Assembly: GCF_043641075.1 (NCBI RefSeq)
Contig: NZ_JBHZRC010000003.1
Span: forward strand, 62,001 to 126,000
Length of the DNA: 64,000 bases
Source of the DNA: Bacillus_BD oryzisoli_A
GTDB lineage: Bacteria > Bacillota > Bacilli > Bacillales > Cytobacillaceae
Direction of reading: 5' to 3'
Below, piece after piece: positions 42,770-51,468 of this stretch (positions are counted from its first letter, which is position 1; the number at the start of each line of letters is the position of its first letter). The notes below the pieces were generated by a model. It did not search any database and was not told where the DNA came from. It worked only from the letters and a program-made list of their open reading frames with translations. The translations under genes and the position numbers were made by a program.

Positions 42770-43273
42770 CTACTGTTTTAGAACGTCCTGAGCATCGTCT
42801 CGTATTATTCTCATTGGATTTCCTCCGACAAAGGCTCCTGCAGGTACATCTTTATGGACGAGGGTGCCTGCTGATACGATGGCACCATCCCCAATGGTTA
42901 CACCAGGTAAAATGGTTGAGTTGGCCCCAATCATCACTTCGCTGCCAATTCTCACTTCTCCCAGGCGATATTCCTTTATTAAATATTCATGGGCCAGAAT
43001 GGTTGTATTGTAGCCAATTACGGTATTTTGCCCCACACTGATTTTCTCAGGAAACATAATATCAAGCATGACCATCAAAGCAAAGGATGTTTGCTCGCCC
43101 ACCTTCATCCCTAAAAAATTTTTATACAGCCAATTTTTCAAGCCGAGAAAAGGACTGTAGCGTGCTAACTGGATCACAACGAAGTTTTTAATAACTTTCC
43201 AAAACGGAACGGTTTTATACACATGCCAGAGTGAATTCGGTCCTTCAACAGGATACCGTTCCGTGTTTCTCAT
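42770..43273 (-). CDS. Left-handed beta-helix acetyltransferase (YvoF-like)
   Basis: 167 residues. From about residue 60 the hexapeptide pattern (IGYNTTILAHEYLIKEY, VRIGSEVMIGANSTILPGVTIGDGAIVSAGTLVHKDVPAGAFVGGNP) forms a left-handed beta helix, as in maltose/galactoside and sugar O-acetyltransferases. The N-terminal 50 residues are basic and hydrophobic and may lie at the membrane. It overlaps ppaX by 4 bp and holds the position of B. subtilis yvoF. The acceptor is unknown. Confidence 0.9.
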   Translation of the reverse strand: MRNTERYPVEGPNSLWHVYKTVPFWKVIKNFVVIQLARYSPFLGLKNWLYKNFLGMKVGEQTSFALMVMLDIMFPEKISVGQNTVIGYNTTILAHEYLIKEYRLGEVRIGSEVMIGANSTILPGVTIGDGAIVSAGTLVHKDVPAGAFVGGNPMRIIRDDAQDVLKQ

Positions 43274-43920
43274 TTACGGCCCTCAACAATATCCAGCAGG
43301 TCACTCATTGATTCAAGGATATAATCAGGCTCATAGGATTTCAAATAATCAACGCCTTTGATTGTCCAGGATACACCTGCTGTTCTCATGCCAGCATACT
43401 TCCCGGCAAGGATATCATGAAAATTATCGCCGACCATGATGGCTTCTTCAGGTACGGAATCCAGGATTTCAAGAGCTTTAAATAGGGACTCTGGATCTGG
43501 CTTTGTTTTTTCAACATCCTCAAACGCAATGAAAGCATCAAAAAATGGCGTCAGCTTCGTTAAATCCAAGCCCATCTTCGCTACTTCTGTTCGTTTCGTT
43601 GTGACAACCCCAAGCTTGTAGCCATCCTCTTTCAACTTTTTGATTGTTTCCATAACGCCAGGAAATATTGTTACAAGCTGATCATGATGCTCCTTATTAT
43701 GTGTTTGATAAACATCAATCATCTCTTCTGCTTTTTCCGGATCAATTCCGTAAAAAGTACTTGTCAAAGAAGGTCCAAAAAACGGAAGGATATCCTCCCT
43801 TGTATACTGACCAGGATAATATTTGTCTAACGTATACTGAAAAGAAACATAAATTAATTCATTTGTATCTACTAATGTTCCATCTAAATCGAATAATAAT
43901 GTTGTAATCTTATTGTTCAT
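43270..43920 (-). CDS. ppaX: Pyrophosphatase PpaX (HAD family)
   Basis: Hydrolyses the pyrophosphate that HPr kinase/phosphorylase releases when dephosphorylating P-Ser-HPr. 216 residues when started at ATG 43920, the B. subtilis length. HAD motifs: FDLDGTLVDT (I), VTTKR (II), KTKPDPE and VGDNFHDILAG (III/IV). AAGGAG is 14 bases upstream, longer than ideal. The start overlaps the yvoD stop by 11 bp. Its proximity to hprK matches its role. Confidence 0.95.
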   Translation of the reverse strand: MNNKITTLLFDLDGTLVDTNELIYVSFQYTLDKYYPGQYTREDILPFFGPSLTSTFYGIDPEKAEEMIDVYQTHNKEHHDQLVTIFPGVMETIKKLKEDGYKLGVVTTKRTEVAKMGLDLTKLTPFFDAFIAFEDVEKTKPDPESLFKALEILDSVPEEAIMVGDNFHDILAGKYAGMRTAGVSWTIKGVDYLKSYEPDYILESMSDLLDIVEGRK

Positions 43921-44866
43921 AGGTAATCTTTTTACTCCTTGTCTTTGCCGTAATAGATTTATTCCAAATAAGCGCAACCGTTGCCGTTAACACAATTGCT
44001 ACCAGTAAGCGGATGAAAAGAAGCGGCAGGACCGGAATGCCAAGCGGAGCGAAAATCAACGTATCCTCAATCACAGCATGACAGGCGGAAAGGAAAATAA
44101 ACGCAATAGTTAAATCCTTTTTGCTGACACCGTCCTCTTTCACAGCCTGAATCATCACTCCTGCCCCATAGGCAAGACCCAGTATTAACCCCGCAGCCAA
44201 TGTGGTTGACGTATTTGGATTCATTCCTAAAGAACGAGTAACCGGTGCCATCCATCTTGAAAAAACATCAACCCATTTCAAATCCTTCAAAATTTGAATA
44301 CCAATCATAAGCGGTATAACAATGATGGCAAGCTGAACAACACCCATAATGGCCGACTTTAGACCGGCCAACCCAATTTGAAGCCAGCCTGACACAGCTT
44401 CATTACTTTGTGCAGCTGAAACGAAGCCATATTGAGCCTGCTCCGAGCCGCCCTGCCAAAGCAAATTAATCACAATCGCCGCAATGATTGCCAAGCTGAT
44501 TCTGACAAGTAGGACAATCCACAGCTTTACGCCCGTCTTTATGGCTACCCCTGACTCGAGAATCATACTATGGGAAAAAGACAGCATGACCGCGATTATA
44601 AAGACTTCTTTTACCGTAAAATCTAATGATAATATCGCCCCGATGGCAGCATATATATTAAGAGCATTCCCAAGCACTAGCGGAATCGCTGCATCCCCTG
44701 AGAGACCAAATAGACTCATGAAAGGAGCAATTTTGTCTATAACCCAAGGTAAGACCGGGGTATGCTGCAAAATCGAGATAAGCAGCGTAATCGGAAAAAT
44801 AATCTTCCCAAACGTCCACGTAACCCGAAGACCGACCATAAACCCTCTTTTAATCGTTCCTATCAT
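43910..44866 (-). CDS. yvoD: Nucleoside-recognition (Gate) domain membrane protein YvoD
   Basis: 318 residues, about eight membrane helices, with two Gate-like halves: NALNIYAAIGAIL...SFSHSMILESG and AAGLILGLAYGAGVMIQ...SACHAVIEDTL. Such proteins are found with spore maturation and transport systems, but no substrate is known. It is located between lgt and ppaX as in B. subtilis. Confidence 0.9.
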   Translation of the reverse strand: MIGTIKRGFMVGLRVTWTFGKIIFPITLLISILQHTPVLPWVIDKIAPFMSLFGLSGDAAIPLVLGNALNIYAAIGAILSLDFTVKEVFIIAVMLSFSHSMILESGVAIKTGVKLWIVLLVRISLAIIAAIVINLLWQGGSEQAQYGFVSAAQSNEAVSGWLQIGLAGLKSAIMGVVQLAIIVIPLMIGIQILKDLKWVDVFSRWMAPVTRSLGMNPNTSTTLAAGLILGLAYGAGVMIQAVKEDGVSKKDLTIAFIFLSACHAVIEDTLIFAPLGIPVLPLLFIRLLVAIVLTATVALIWNKSITAKTRSKKITYEQ

Positions 44867-44914
44867 TTTTCATCTTCCTTCTCCTTGTTGTCCGGAGCGA
44901 CAACTCCCCTTTAT

Positions 44915-45733
44915 TTAGCTCTGATTATCTAAATAGCGTACATCTGCGTAGCCCTTCACTCTTCTATAGACAAGCAAAATGACTGCAAGCACAACAAGCG
45001 CAACCGAAATGGTTTGGGCCATACGGAGAGTCTCTGTCAGCATTAAACTGTCAGTCCGCAATCCCTCAACAAAATAACGTCCAACTGAATACCAGATAAC
45101 ATAGGTAAGGAACAGCTCACCTCTGCGCAGGTTCACTCTTCTTAATAGCATTAGTAAAATAAACCCTAATAAATTCCACAAGGATTCATACAAAAAGGTT
45201 GGATGATAATAGGCACCATTAATATACATTTGATTAATAATAAATTCTGGTAAATGTAAGTTTTCCAGAAAGGCACGGCTCACTTCCCCACCATGTGCTT
45301 CCTGGTTCATAAAATTTCCCCATCTGCCAATGGCCTGACCTAAAATAATACTTGGTGCGGCAATATCGGCCAGCTTCCAAAAGGAAACCTTCCTCTTTCT
45401 AGCAAAAACAAGTGCAGTAATAACTGAACCAATTAACGCACCGTGAATGGCCAGCCCGCCGTTCCAAATTGCAATAATCTCACCTGGATAACGAGAATAG
45501 TAGTCCCATTCAAATAATACATAGTAGGTACGTGCCGAAAGAATCGCAATGGGAATAGCCCACAGCATCAGATCTGTGAACAGATCCTTGTCAAGCCCTC
45601 GTCTAGCAGATTCCTTTATCGCTATATATAATCCAAGTGCAATCGCCGCTCCGATGATGACTCCATACCAATGAACCTGGATGGGGCCTAGCGAAATCGC
45701 AATGGGGTCAAGCGGTTGAATACTTTCCTCCAT
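44915..45733 (-). CDS. lgt: Prolipoprotein diacylglyceryl transferase
   Basis: Integral membrane enzyme that attaches diacylglycerol to the lipobox cysteine of lipoproteins such as the GerC subunits here. 272 residues, seven helices, with the Lgt signature GRWGNFMNQEAHGG at 136-149 and the HWYGVIIGAA segment near 21. AAAGGAG precedes ATG. It lies between hprK and yvoD. Confidence 0.98.
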   Translation of the reverse strand: MEESIQPLDPIAISLGPIQVHWYGVIIGAAIALGLYIAIKESARRGLDKDLFTDLMLWAIPIAILSARTYYVLFEWDYYSRYPGEIIAIWNGGLAIHGALIGSVITALVFARKRKVSFWKLADIAAPSIILGQAIGRWGNFMNQEAHGGEVSRAFLENLHLPEFIINQMYINGAYYHPTFLYESLWNLLGFILLMLLRRVNLRRGELFLTYVIWYSVGRYFVEGLRTDSLMLTETLRMAQTISVALVVLAVILLVYRRVKGYADVRYLDNQS

Positions 45734-45825
45734 TCCTACAACTCCTTTAAACTTTTCATACTGCTTTTATGTGTTCCTAGTTTTCATATTTCAATGAATG
45801 AAAAATGAAAAATTAATAACCTAAA

Positions 45826-46755
45826 TTAATCTTTTCCATTCTCGTCAATGACTTCACTTAGACGGTTTGTAAATTGCTCTGCAGCATTCATGCCCATTCG
45901 TTTCAAACGGAAGTTCATCGCTGCTACTTCAATAATAACCGCTAAGTTTCGTCCAGGCCGGACCGGGATTGTAATTTTCGTAACATCTGTATCAATTATT
46001 CTTACTTTATCTTCATCTATGCCCAGACGATCATATTGCTTTTTCTGGTCCCAATTCTCCAAACTGATAACAAGGGAGATTTTTTTATGCTTCAAAACAG
46101 AGCCTGCACCAAACAAGGTCATGACATCAATGATTCCCAGACCGCGAATTTCCAGCAAATGTTCAATTAATTCGGGTGAAGTACCAACTAATGTATTTTC
46201 ATCCTCCTGGCGGATCTCAACACAATCATCGGCAACAAGACGGTGACCGCGCTTCACAAGCTCTAGCGCCGTTTCACTTTTCCCGACACCGCTTTGCCCT
46301 GTAATCATAACGCCGACACCATAGATATCAACGAGAACGCCATGTACGGCCGTCGTTGGTGCCAGCTGACTTTCAAGAAAGTTTGTTAACAACCCTGAAA
46401 ATCTAGTTGTATTTTGCTTTGAGCGCATAACCGGCACTGACTGTCGCTCTGACGCTTCGAGCAGTGCTTCAGGTGCTTCTAAATCCCTTGTAATAATAAT
46501 CCCCGGAGTCACATCTGTACAAAGCCTTTCTAAACGGTAGTCTCGTTCGCCTTCGTTCAGCTTACCGGCAAAGGTCATCTCTGTCATACCTAGTAATTGA
46601 ACTCGACTAGCGGGATAAAAATCAAAATATCCTGCTAGCTCAATTCCAGGTCTTGATATATCACTGGTTGTGATTGGGCGGTTAATCCCTTCTTCACCAC
46701 TTAGCAGTTCTAGGCCAAACTTCTCAATTATGTCTTTCGTTCGTACTTTAACCAA
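45826..46755 (-). CDS. hprK: HPr kinase/phosphorylase
   Basis: Phosphorylates Ser46 of HPr and Crh with ATP or pyrophosphate when fructose bisphosphate is high, and reverses it; the main catabolite-repression sensor. 309 residues: Walker A GQSGVGKS at 153-160, catalytic His138, Asp176-Asp177 in VADDCVEI, and the family signature EIRGLGIIDV. The start is TTG 46755 with AAAGGAGG 7 bases upstream. It heads hprK-lgt-yvoD-ppaX-yvoF; crh is in the same window. Confidence 0.98.
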   Translation of the reverse strand: MVKVRTKDIIEKFGLELLSGEEGINRPITTSDISRPGIELAGYFDFYPASRVQLLGMTEMTFAGKLNEGERDYRLERLCTDVTPGIIITRDLEAPEALLEASERQSVPVMRSKQNTTRFSGLLTNFLESQLAPTTAVHGVLVDIYGVGVMITGQSGVGKSETALELVKRGHRLVADDCVEIRQEDENTLVGTSPELIEHLLEIRGLGIIDVMTLFGAGSVLKHKKISLVISLENWDQKKQYDRLGIDEDKVRIIDTDVTKITIPVRPGRNLAVIIEVAAMNFRLKRMGMNAAEQFTNRLSEVIDENGKD

Positions 46756-46892
46756 CTTTGTGCCTCCTTTTACAAATAAACAAAATAAGGGCTGTATACA
46801 ATAATAAGTTTCACACTATTTTATCACTTTTTTGCTAAGAACCAAACGAGATTTACTTTTAAAGGTATTATTTTCATTTTTTAAAAAAGGCC

Positions 46893-46936
46893 AAAAAGGC
46901 TGACAAGCAGCCTAGCCATCACTTGTCAGCCTTTTT
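46893..46936. terminator. Strong terminator between yvlD and hprK
   Basis: A 15-bp perfect stem (AAAAAGGCTGACAAG / CTTGTCAGCCTTTTT) with a 14-base loop; T tracts on both strands. It ends the yvlB-yvlD message just before the hprK promoter region. Confidence 0.92.
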
Positions 46937-46941
46937 TCATG

Positions 46942-47304
46942 TTACTGTTCCTTTTTATCTTTTCGATTTAAATAATTTTGAATAATGATATTGCCGATAG
47001 ACATGATGACTGCGATTAGAAAGGCCGTCCCGAAGCTTTCAATTTCAAAGGACTCACCCATGATAGAATCTGTCAACAATAGCGTAAGCGCGTTTATTAC
47101 GAATAAAAATAACCCTAATGTAAAAACCGTTATGGGCAGTGTCAATATGACGAGAATCGGCTTTACTATCATATTTAACACTGATAACACGAAACTCGCA
47201 CCAATTGCCGCAAGAATCCCTTGAATATAAAAAGATTCATCAAAAAAACCAGCAAGAGCGATAAATAAAATGGCATTAATCAAAATTCCTGCTAACCATC
47301 TCAA
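46942..47304 (-). CDS. yvlD: Phage-holin-like membrane protein YvlD (DUF360)
   Basis: Started at TTG 47304 (GAGGTG 7 bases upstream) the protein has 120 residues and the family N-terminus LRWLAGILINA. Four hydrophobic helices, with the conserved SVLNMIVKPILVILTLPITVFTLGLF segment. The family is called phage holin family 4/DUF360 but its role in bacilli is unknown; in B. subtilis it goes with yvlB. It ends at a strong terminator. Confidence 0.9.
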   Translation of the reverse strand: MRWLAGILINAILFIALAGFFDESFYIQGILAAIGASFVLSVLNMIVKPILVILTLPITVFTLGLFLFVINALTLLLTDSIMGESFEIESFGTAFLIAVIMSIGNIIIQNYLNRKDKKEQ

Positions 47305-47380
47305 ATACGAACACCTCATAGTCAAAGCTGGAAATCCCAGCATCGTTTCCAACTGCTATACCAACATCCTTACCTAAAAC

Positions 47381-48496
47381 CTATGCTTTTCGGATTACAA
47401 TTGATCCCGTTTTGGTATCTGCGAATAGTTGAACCATATCGATCGATTCTTTAACCGTTCTAAAATTCAGCGTCTTTTGGATAAACTCATTTTTTTCGTC
47501 AATAATTTGGATACCCTCCAGTTCAACATTGAAATTCCCCAGATTGGATTTCAGCATACCGTTTACTGCAGTCTGCTCCGGAATGGATAATTCAATATTG
47601 CCGGTTGTCGTCTTTGCTTCGATCATTTCACATTCAGGGCTAATGGTTTTACACTGAATATTTCCGTTAAACGTCTGAAGTTCCATCTTGCGAAAATCAC
47701 CATTCAACATAATGGCTCCATTTAATGTTTCAGCATCAATGGACTTTACTTCACAGCCAATGCATTGAATCAGACCGTTAGCCGTCTCTGCTTCCACATC
47801 CTGGCTGCTAATTGCATCCATAATGATTTTTCCATTGGCCGTTTTAACCTTTATTTTCTTTACGTTAATATTTTTCCCTTCCACATTACCATTGAAAACA
47901 CGAATATCACTATATTCATATTCCGCCTCAGGAACGTAAATAACCGTTTCAAGCTTTATCCACTTTTGTCTTGTTGAAAAATAGAGCCGTTCGTCTTTAA
48001 CCGAAAACGAAACTTCCTTCAAGAAATTCGCTTTGGCTTCATCCGGAGTATCTCCACGGTATACCTGGGCTTTGCATTCAATTCGGATGTCTCCTTGATC
48101 CCAAGGTATCAGACGGACATCACCATTAGCCACATCAATAACCATTTCTTTAAATGTAACATCTGTTTGCTGAAAAATATGAGAAATGTCTATCCGTTTC
48201 CCAAAATTCCAATCTAAATCAAGATCCTTTATCTTTTTCACAGCTGAATCCACAAATTCAAAAAATTTCTCTTTTGTGGATTGGTAGCTGTGCTGAGATT
48301 GCGAATGTGAATGCTTATCCTGCTTCGTGTGTTCGTCTGAATGAACAACTGTTGAGAGCTCTGTCACAAGCTGCTCCTGTTTTTCTTCCATTGCCTTTGT
48401 TGATTGATCAAGCTTTTCTAATAGCATAATCGCCTCATCAACAGTCAGCTTTCCTTCTTCAACCATCTGTAAAATTCGTTTACGTTGTTCCTTCAT
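47381..48496 (-). CDS. yvlB: YvlB-like DUF4097 protein with SHOCT-like N-terminus
   Basis: 371 residues. The N-terminus (KEQRKRILQMVEEGKLTVDEAIMLLEKLD) is the SHOCT-like helix pair of YvlB proteins. A Lys/His/Gln/Ser-rich linker (about 45-75) follows, then a repetitive beta-solenoid DUF4097 region (about 120-371) with alternating N-G and D-A-E turns (TANGKI, TANGLI, TLNGAI, TFNGNI, TTTGNI). B. subtilis yvlABCD belongs to the cell-envelope stress response; here only yvlB and yvlD are present. Confidence 0.88.
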   Translation of the reverse strand: MKEQRKRILQMVEEGKLTVDEAIMLLEKLDQSTKAMEEKQEQLVTELSTVVHSDEHTKQDKHSHSQSQHSYQSTKEKFFEFVDSAVKKIKDLDLDWNFGKRIDISHIFQQTDVTFKEMVIDVANGDVRLIPWDQGDIRIECKAQVYRGDTPDEAKANFLKEVSFSVKDERLYFSTRQKWIKLETVIYVPEAEYEYSDIRVFNGNVEGKNINVKKIKVKTANGKIIMDAISSQDVEAETANGLIQCIGCEVKSIDAETLNGAIMLNGDFRKMELQTFNGNIQCKTISPECEMIEAKTTTGNIELSIPEQTAVNGMLKSNLGNFNVELEGIQIIDEKNEFIQKTLNFRTVKESIDMVQLFADTKTGSIVIRKA

Positions 48497-48599
48497 TATG
48501 ATTCCTCCCTAGAGAAACATCTTCATCTAATACATACGAAATGAACAACATTTTGTTTCAATAAATCTGAGAATACGTCTTGAGGCGGAGTACGTCCGC

Positions 48600-51461
48600 T
48601 TATTGTGTTACCTCAATTTGCTCGTGCATCCGTTTGCGGTCGCGTTCCAAGATCGGTTTTAGATATTTACCTGTATAGGATTCAGGGACTTCAGCTATTT
48701 CCTCGGGTGCTCCTGTTGCAATAATGGTTCCGCCTTTATCTCCGCCTTCCGGACCAAGGTCAATCAGATAATCAGCCCGCTTAATCACATCTAGATTATG
48801 CTCAATGACAAGGACTGTATCCCCATTTTCTACAAGGCGTTCCAGAACCACTAAGAGTCGTGCAATATCATCAACATGAAGACCTGTTGTCGGTTCATCT
48901 AATATATAGAAGGAACGTCCTGTAGACCTTCTATGCAGCTCAGAAGCCAGCTTCACCCGCTGTGCCTCACCGCCGGAAAGCGTGGTAGCCGGCTGACCGA
49001 GTGTGACATAGCCAAGGCCTACATCTATCAGAGTCTGCAGTTTCCGCTTAATTTTCGGAAGGTTTTCGAAAAAGACAACAGCATTATCCACTGTCATTTC
49101 TAGAATCTCAGAGATACTTTTCCCTTTATATTTCACTTCAAGTGTTTCACGGTTATAACGTTTTCCATGACATACCTCGCAAGGAACATAGACATCTGGT
49201 AAAAAGTGCATTTCAATTCGAATAATCCCATCGCCGCGGCACGCTTCACATCTGCCGCCCTTTACATTAAAGCTAAAGCGGCCTTTTTTATACCCGCGAA
49301 CCTTGGCTTCATTCGTAGATGCATAAACATCACGGATATCATCAAACACACCCGTGTACGTTGCTGGGTTTGAGCGCGGTGTTCTTCCAATTGGCGTTTG
49401 ATCGATATCAATCACTTTATCTAAATTCTCAAGTCCAGTAATGGAGCGGTGCTCTCCAGGCTTGCTCTTTGCTCGGTTTAGCTTTAGAGCCAGGGCTTTA
49501 TGTAAAATTTCATTCACCAATGTACTTTTTCCTGAACCTGAAACACCGGTCACAGCGATAAATAGACCAAGTGGAAACTTTACATTAATATTTTTTAAAT
49601 TATTTTCCTTGGCACCTTTTATTTCAATAAAACGCCCATCAGGCTTCCGTCTTTCAATCGGGAGCGGAATAAACTTTTTACCTGACAAGTATTGGCCTGT
49701 TAACGAGTTCGGGTCTTCCATTACTTCCTTCGGCGTACCAATCGAAACAATCTCACCGCCGTGAATTCCTGCACCTGGCCCGACATCAATTAAATAATCA
49801 GCAGCCATCATTGTGTCCTCGTCATGTTCCACAACAAGCAGTGTATTACCGATATCCCTCATATTTCTTAAGGTTTCGATTAGACGATCATTGTCACGCT
49901 GATGCAGCCCGATTGACGGCTCATCAAGAATATATAGAACACCCGTCAAGCGTGAACCAATTTGTGTGGCAAGACGAATCCGCTGGGCCTCTCCCCCTGA
50001 CAGAGTTCCCGCTGTACGGCTCAGCGTTAAATAATCAAGCCCAACATTGGCAAGAAAGCCTAGACGTTCTTTAATTTCACGGAAAATTAAATGTGCAATT
50101 TGCATTTCCTTTTCCGACAGTGAGAGTCCGTCAAAAAACTTTAAACTTTCAATGACGGAAAGTGCTGTCACTTCTCCAATATGCTTGCCGTCAATCAGGA
50201 CAGCCAATGTTTCTTTTCTCAGACGATATCCTTTACATGCTGAACAATTGTGCTCTGCCATGTATTTATCCATCTGCTCGCGAATATAATCAGAGCTTGT
50301 ATCTAAGTAACGGCGTTCGATATTCTTTAGAACTCCTTCAAATTCAATATCATTATCCCTGACCTGTCCCCAATCATTTTCATAGTGGAAATGAATCAAT
50401 TCACCATCAGAACCATGGAGAATTTTATCCATCTGATGCTCTGGAATATCCTTTACCGGTACATCCATATCAATCCCATAATGGTCGCAGATGCATTTCA
50501 AAAGCTGCGGATAATATTGTGAGCTTGCAGGCTCCCATGGGGCAATGGCATGCTGATGTAAGGTTAAATCCTTATTCGGAATTACAAGACTCACATCAAC
50601 CTTTTTCTTGACTCCAAGACCGTCACAATCTGGACATGCGCCAAAAGGGTTGTTAAAAGAGAACATCCTTGGCTCAAGTGCCGCAATCGAAAAACCACAA
50701 ATTGGGCAGGCATGATGCTCACTGAATAAAAGCTCTTCTTCACCCATTACATCAATTTTCACTCGTCCTTCGCCAAGCTTTAAAGCAGATTCAAGTGAAT
50801 CGGCAAGTCTTGCTTCTATTCCTTCTTTGACAACAATCCGGTCAATGACAACATCGATGGAATGCTTTTTGTTTTTTTCGAGTTCGATTTCTTCCCCTAA
50901 ATCATACATTTCCTCATCAATTCGCACCCGTACAAAGCCCTGCTTCTTGATATCCTCAAGGATTTTTACATGAGCACCCTTTTTACCGGAAACGATTGGA
51001 GCCAAAATTTGAATCTTTGTTCTTTCTGGATATTCGATGATACGGTCAACCATCTGTTCAATCGTTTGCGATGATATTTCAATTCCATGTGTCGGACAGG
51101 TTGGATGGCCGACCCTTGCAAAAAGCAAACGCATATAATCATAAATTTCCGTCACAGTTCCAACCGTTGAACGCGGATTATTGCTTGTCGTCTTTTGGTC
51201 AATCGATATCGCCGGCGATAATCCTTCAATGGAATCCACATCAGGCTTTTCCATCTGCCCGAGAAATTGACGTGCATATGCTGACAATGATTCTACATAT
51301 CTCCGCTGTCCCTCTGCATAAATGGTATCAAAGGCTAGCGAGGACTTTCCTGAACCGGAAAGTCCTGTTAACACAACAAGCTTGTCTCTCGGAATCGTGA
51401 CATCTATATTTTTCAAATTATGGGCTCTGGCACCCTTTACAATCAGTTTCTCCATCGCCAT
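48600..51461 (-). CDS. uvrA: UvrABC excinuclease subunit A
   Basis: DNA-damage sensor ATPase of nucleotide excision repair. 953 residues with two ABC ATPase modules: Walker A GLSGSGKSS near 31 and GVSGSGKST near 640. There are two LSGGEAQR signatures and two zinc modules (CPICGF...CPDCDG and CEACRGDG...CEVCHGK). The start follows the uvrB stop by 7 bp, using GGAAGGA at the end of uvrB. Order uvrB-uvrA matches B. subtilis. Confidence 0.99.
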   Translation of the reverse strand: MAMEKLIVKGARAHNLKNIDVTIPRDKLVVLTGLSGSGKSSLAFDTIYAEGQRRYVESLSAYARQFLGQMEKPDVDSIEGLSPAISIDQKTTSNNPRSTVGTVTEIYDYMRLLFARVGHPTCPTHGIEISSQTIEQMVDRIIEYPERTKIQILAPIVSGKKGAHVKILEDIKKQGFVRVRIDEEMYDLGEEIELEKNKKHSIDVVIDRIVVKEGIEARLADSLESALKLGEGRVKIDVMGEEELLFSEHHACPICGFSIAALEPRMFSFNNPFGACPDCDGLGVKKKVDVSLVIPNKDLTLHQHAIAPWEPASSQYYPQLLKCICDHYGIDMDVPVKDIPEHQMDKILHGSDGELIHFHYENDWGQVRDNDIEFEGVLKNIERRYLDTSSDYIREQMDKYMAEHNCSACKGYRLRKETLAVLIDGKHIGEVTALSVIESLKFFDGLSLSEKEMQIAHLIFREIKERLGFLANVGLDYLTLSRTAGTLSGGEAQRIRLATQIGSRLTGVLYILDEPSIGLHQRDNDRLIETLRNMRDIGNTLLVVEHDEDTMMAADYLIDVGPGAGIHGGEIVSIGTPKEVMEDPNSLTGQYLSGKKFIPLPIERRKPDGRFIEIKGAKENNLKNINVKFPLGLFIAVTGVSGSGKSTLVNEILHKALALKLNRAKSKPGEHRSITGLENLDKVIDIDQTPIGRTPRSNPATYTGVFDDIRDVYASTNEAKVRGYKKGRFSFNVKGGRCEACRGDGIIRIEMHFLPDVYVPCEVCHGKRYNRETLEVKYKGKSISEILEMTVDNAVVFFENLPKIKRKLQTLIDVGLGYVTLGQPATTLSGGEAQRVKLASELHRRSTGRSFYILDEPTTGLHVDDIARLLVVLERLVENGDTVLVIEHNLDVIKRADYLIDLGPEGGDKGGTIIATGAPEEIAEVPESYTGKYLKPILERDRKRMHEQIEVTQ

Positions 51462-51468
51462 CTATACG